Assembly (NCBI GenBank): GCA_947505055.1
Contig: CANNLO010000346.1
Location: forward strand, 1-5,229
Source: Methylococcaceae bacterium
Lineage (GTDB): Bacteria > Pseudomonadota > Gammaproteobacteria > Methylococcales > Methylomonadaceae
Reading direction: 5' to 3'
Length of the DNA: 5,229 nucleotides
The position numbers and the translations under genes are program-made. Positions 5,080-5,229 of the stretch are shown here, piece after piece (the first letter of the stretch is position 1; every line of letters starts with the position of its first letter). The notes under the pieces were generated by a model. It made no database searches. It had not been told where the DNA came from and was given only the letters and a program-made list of their open reading frames with translations.

Positions 5080-5229
5080 ATGCCGACTTACCAACAAAAT
5101 TTTGTTCCACATCTTTTTGAAACTCCAGGTTCACTAAACGAGAGGATCGGCTATCTTCATGAAAGGATTTTGACTACACTCCCAACCGTACACCGCATTG
5201 CTTGCGCAATTTACGATGCTGAACAGGAC
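5080..5229 (+). CDS. N-terminus of a probable GAF-domain signalling protein (partial)
   Basis: The first 50 codons of a gene that runs off the right edge. The ATG at 5080 follows CCAGG at 5066-5070, a weak ribosome binding site. After a variable start (MPTYQQNFVPHLFETPGS) comes NERIGYLHERILTTLPTV and then HRIACAIYDAEQD. That resembles the opening helix and first strand of GAF sensory domains, of the kind found at the N-terminus of bacterial HD-GYP or GGDEF cyclic-di-GMP proteins and some regulators. The output domain is outside the window, so no function can be assigned. The call rests on a short motif recognised from memory. There is no visible functional link to mtaD. Confidence 0.4.
   Translation, partial: MPTYQQNFVPHLFETPGSLNERIGYLHERILTTLPTVHRIACAIYDAEQD

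Overview
The window looks like chromosomal DNA of a gammaproteobacterium of moderate GC content (judged by eye, not counted). TusD, TusC and CysZ all resemble their E. coli counterparts closely in length and motifs. A sulfur-oxidising or methanotrophic gammaproteobacterium (Methylococcales-like) is my best guess, but the genus is inference. No rRNA, tRNA or CRISPR array was seen.

Left edge (1 to about 965, accessory and decayed). The first ~128 bases look like one end of an IS630-type insertion sequence: a transposase N-terminus reads leftward off the window, and the element end abuts a vapC toxin gene. The insertion removes the toxin's start codon and first catalytic aspartate. Next comes a second, different vapBC module. 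Its antitoxin is frameshifted mid-gene and its toxin is cut after about 15 codons. About 100 bases of unassigned sequence follow.

Centre (966 to 3486, minus strand). A tightly packed four-gene run reads mtnA > cysZ > tusD > tusC. It covers methylthioribose-1-phosphate isomerase (methionine salvage), a sulfate transporter, and two subunits of the TusBCD sulfur relay used for tRNA 2-thiouridine. All four are intact. mtnA and cysZ overlap by 11 nt, and the next gaps are 20 and 4 nt. tusB, the usual third partner, is missing; the run ends directly against the decayed toxin-antitoxin remains.

Right (3487 to 5229, plus strand). A 47-bp divergent promoter region separates mtnA from mtaD, a complete methylthioadenosine/S-adenosylhomocysteine deaminase. 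MtaD and MtnA are two steps of one route: MTA is deaminated to methylthioinosine, a phosphorylase (not in this window) yields methylthioribose-1-phosphate, and MtnA isomerises it. A spacer of about 230 bases and the first 50 codons of a probable GAF-domain signalling protein close the window.

I did not find a clearly new biological system. The most informative points are the IS-interrupted toxin, the side-by-side wrecked toxin-antitoxin modules next to a tusDC pair lacking tusB, and the sulfur-themed grouping of mtnA, cysZ and tusDC.
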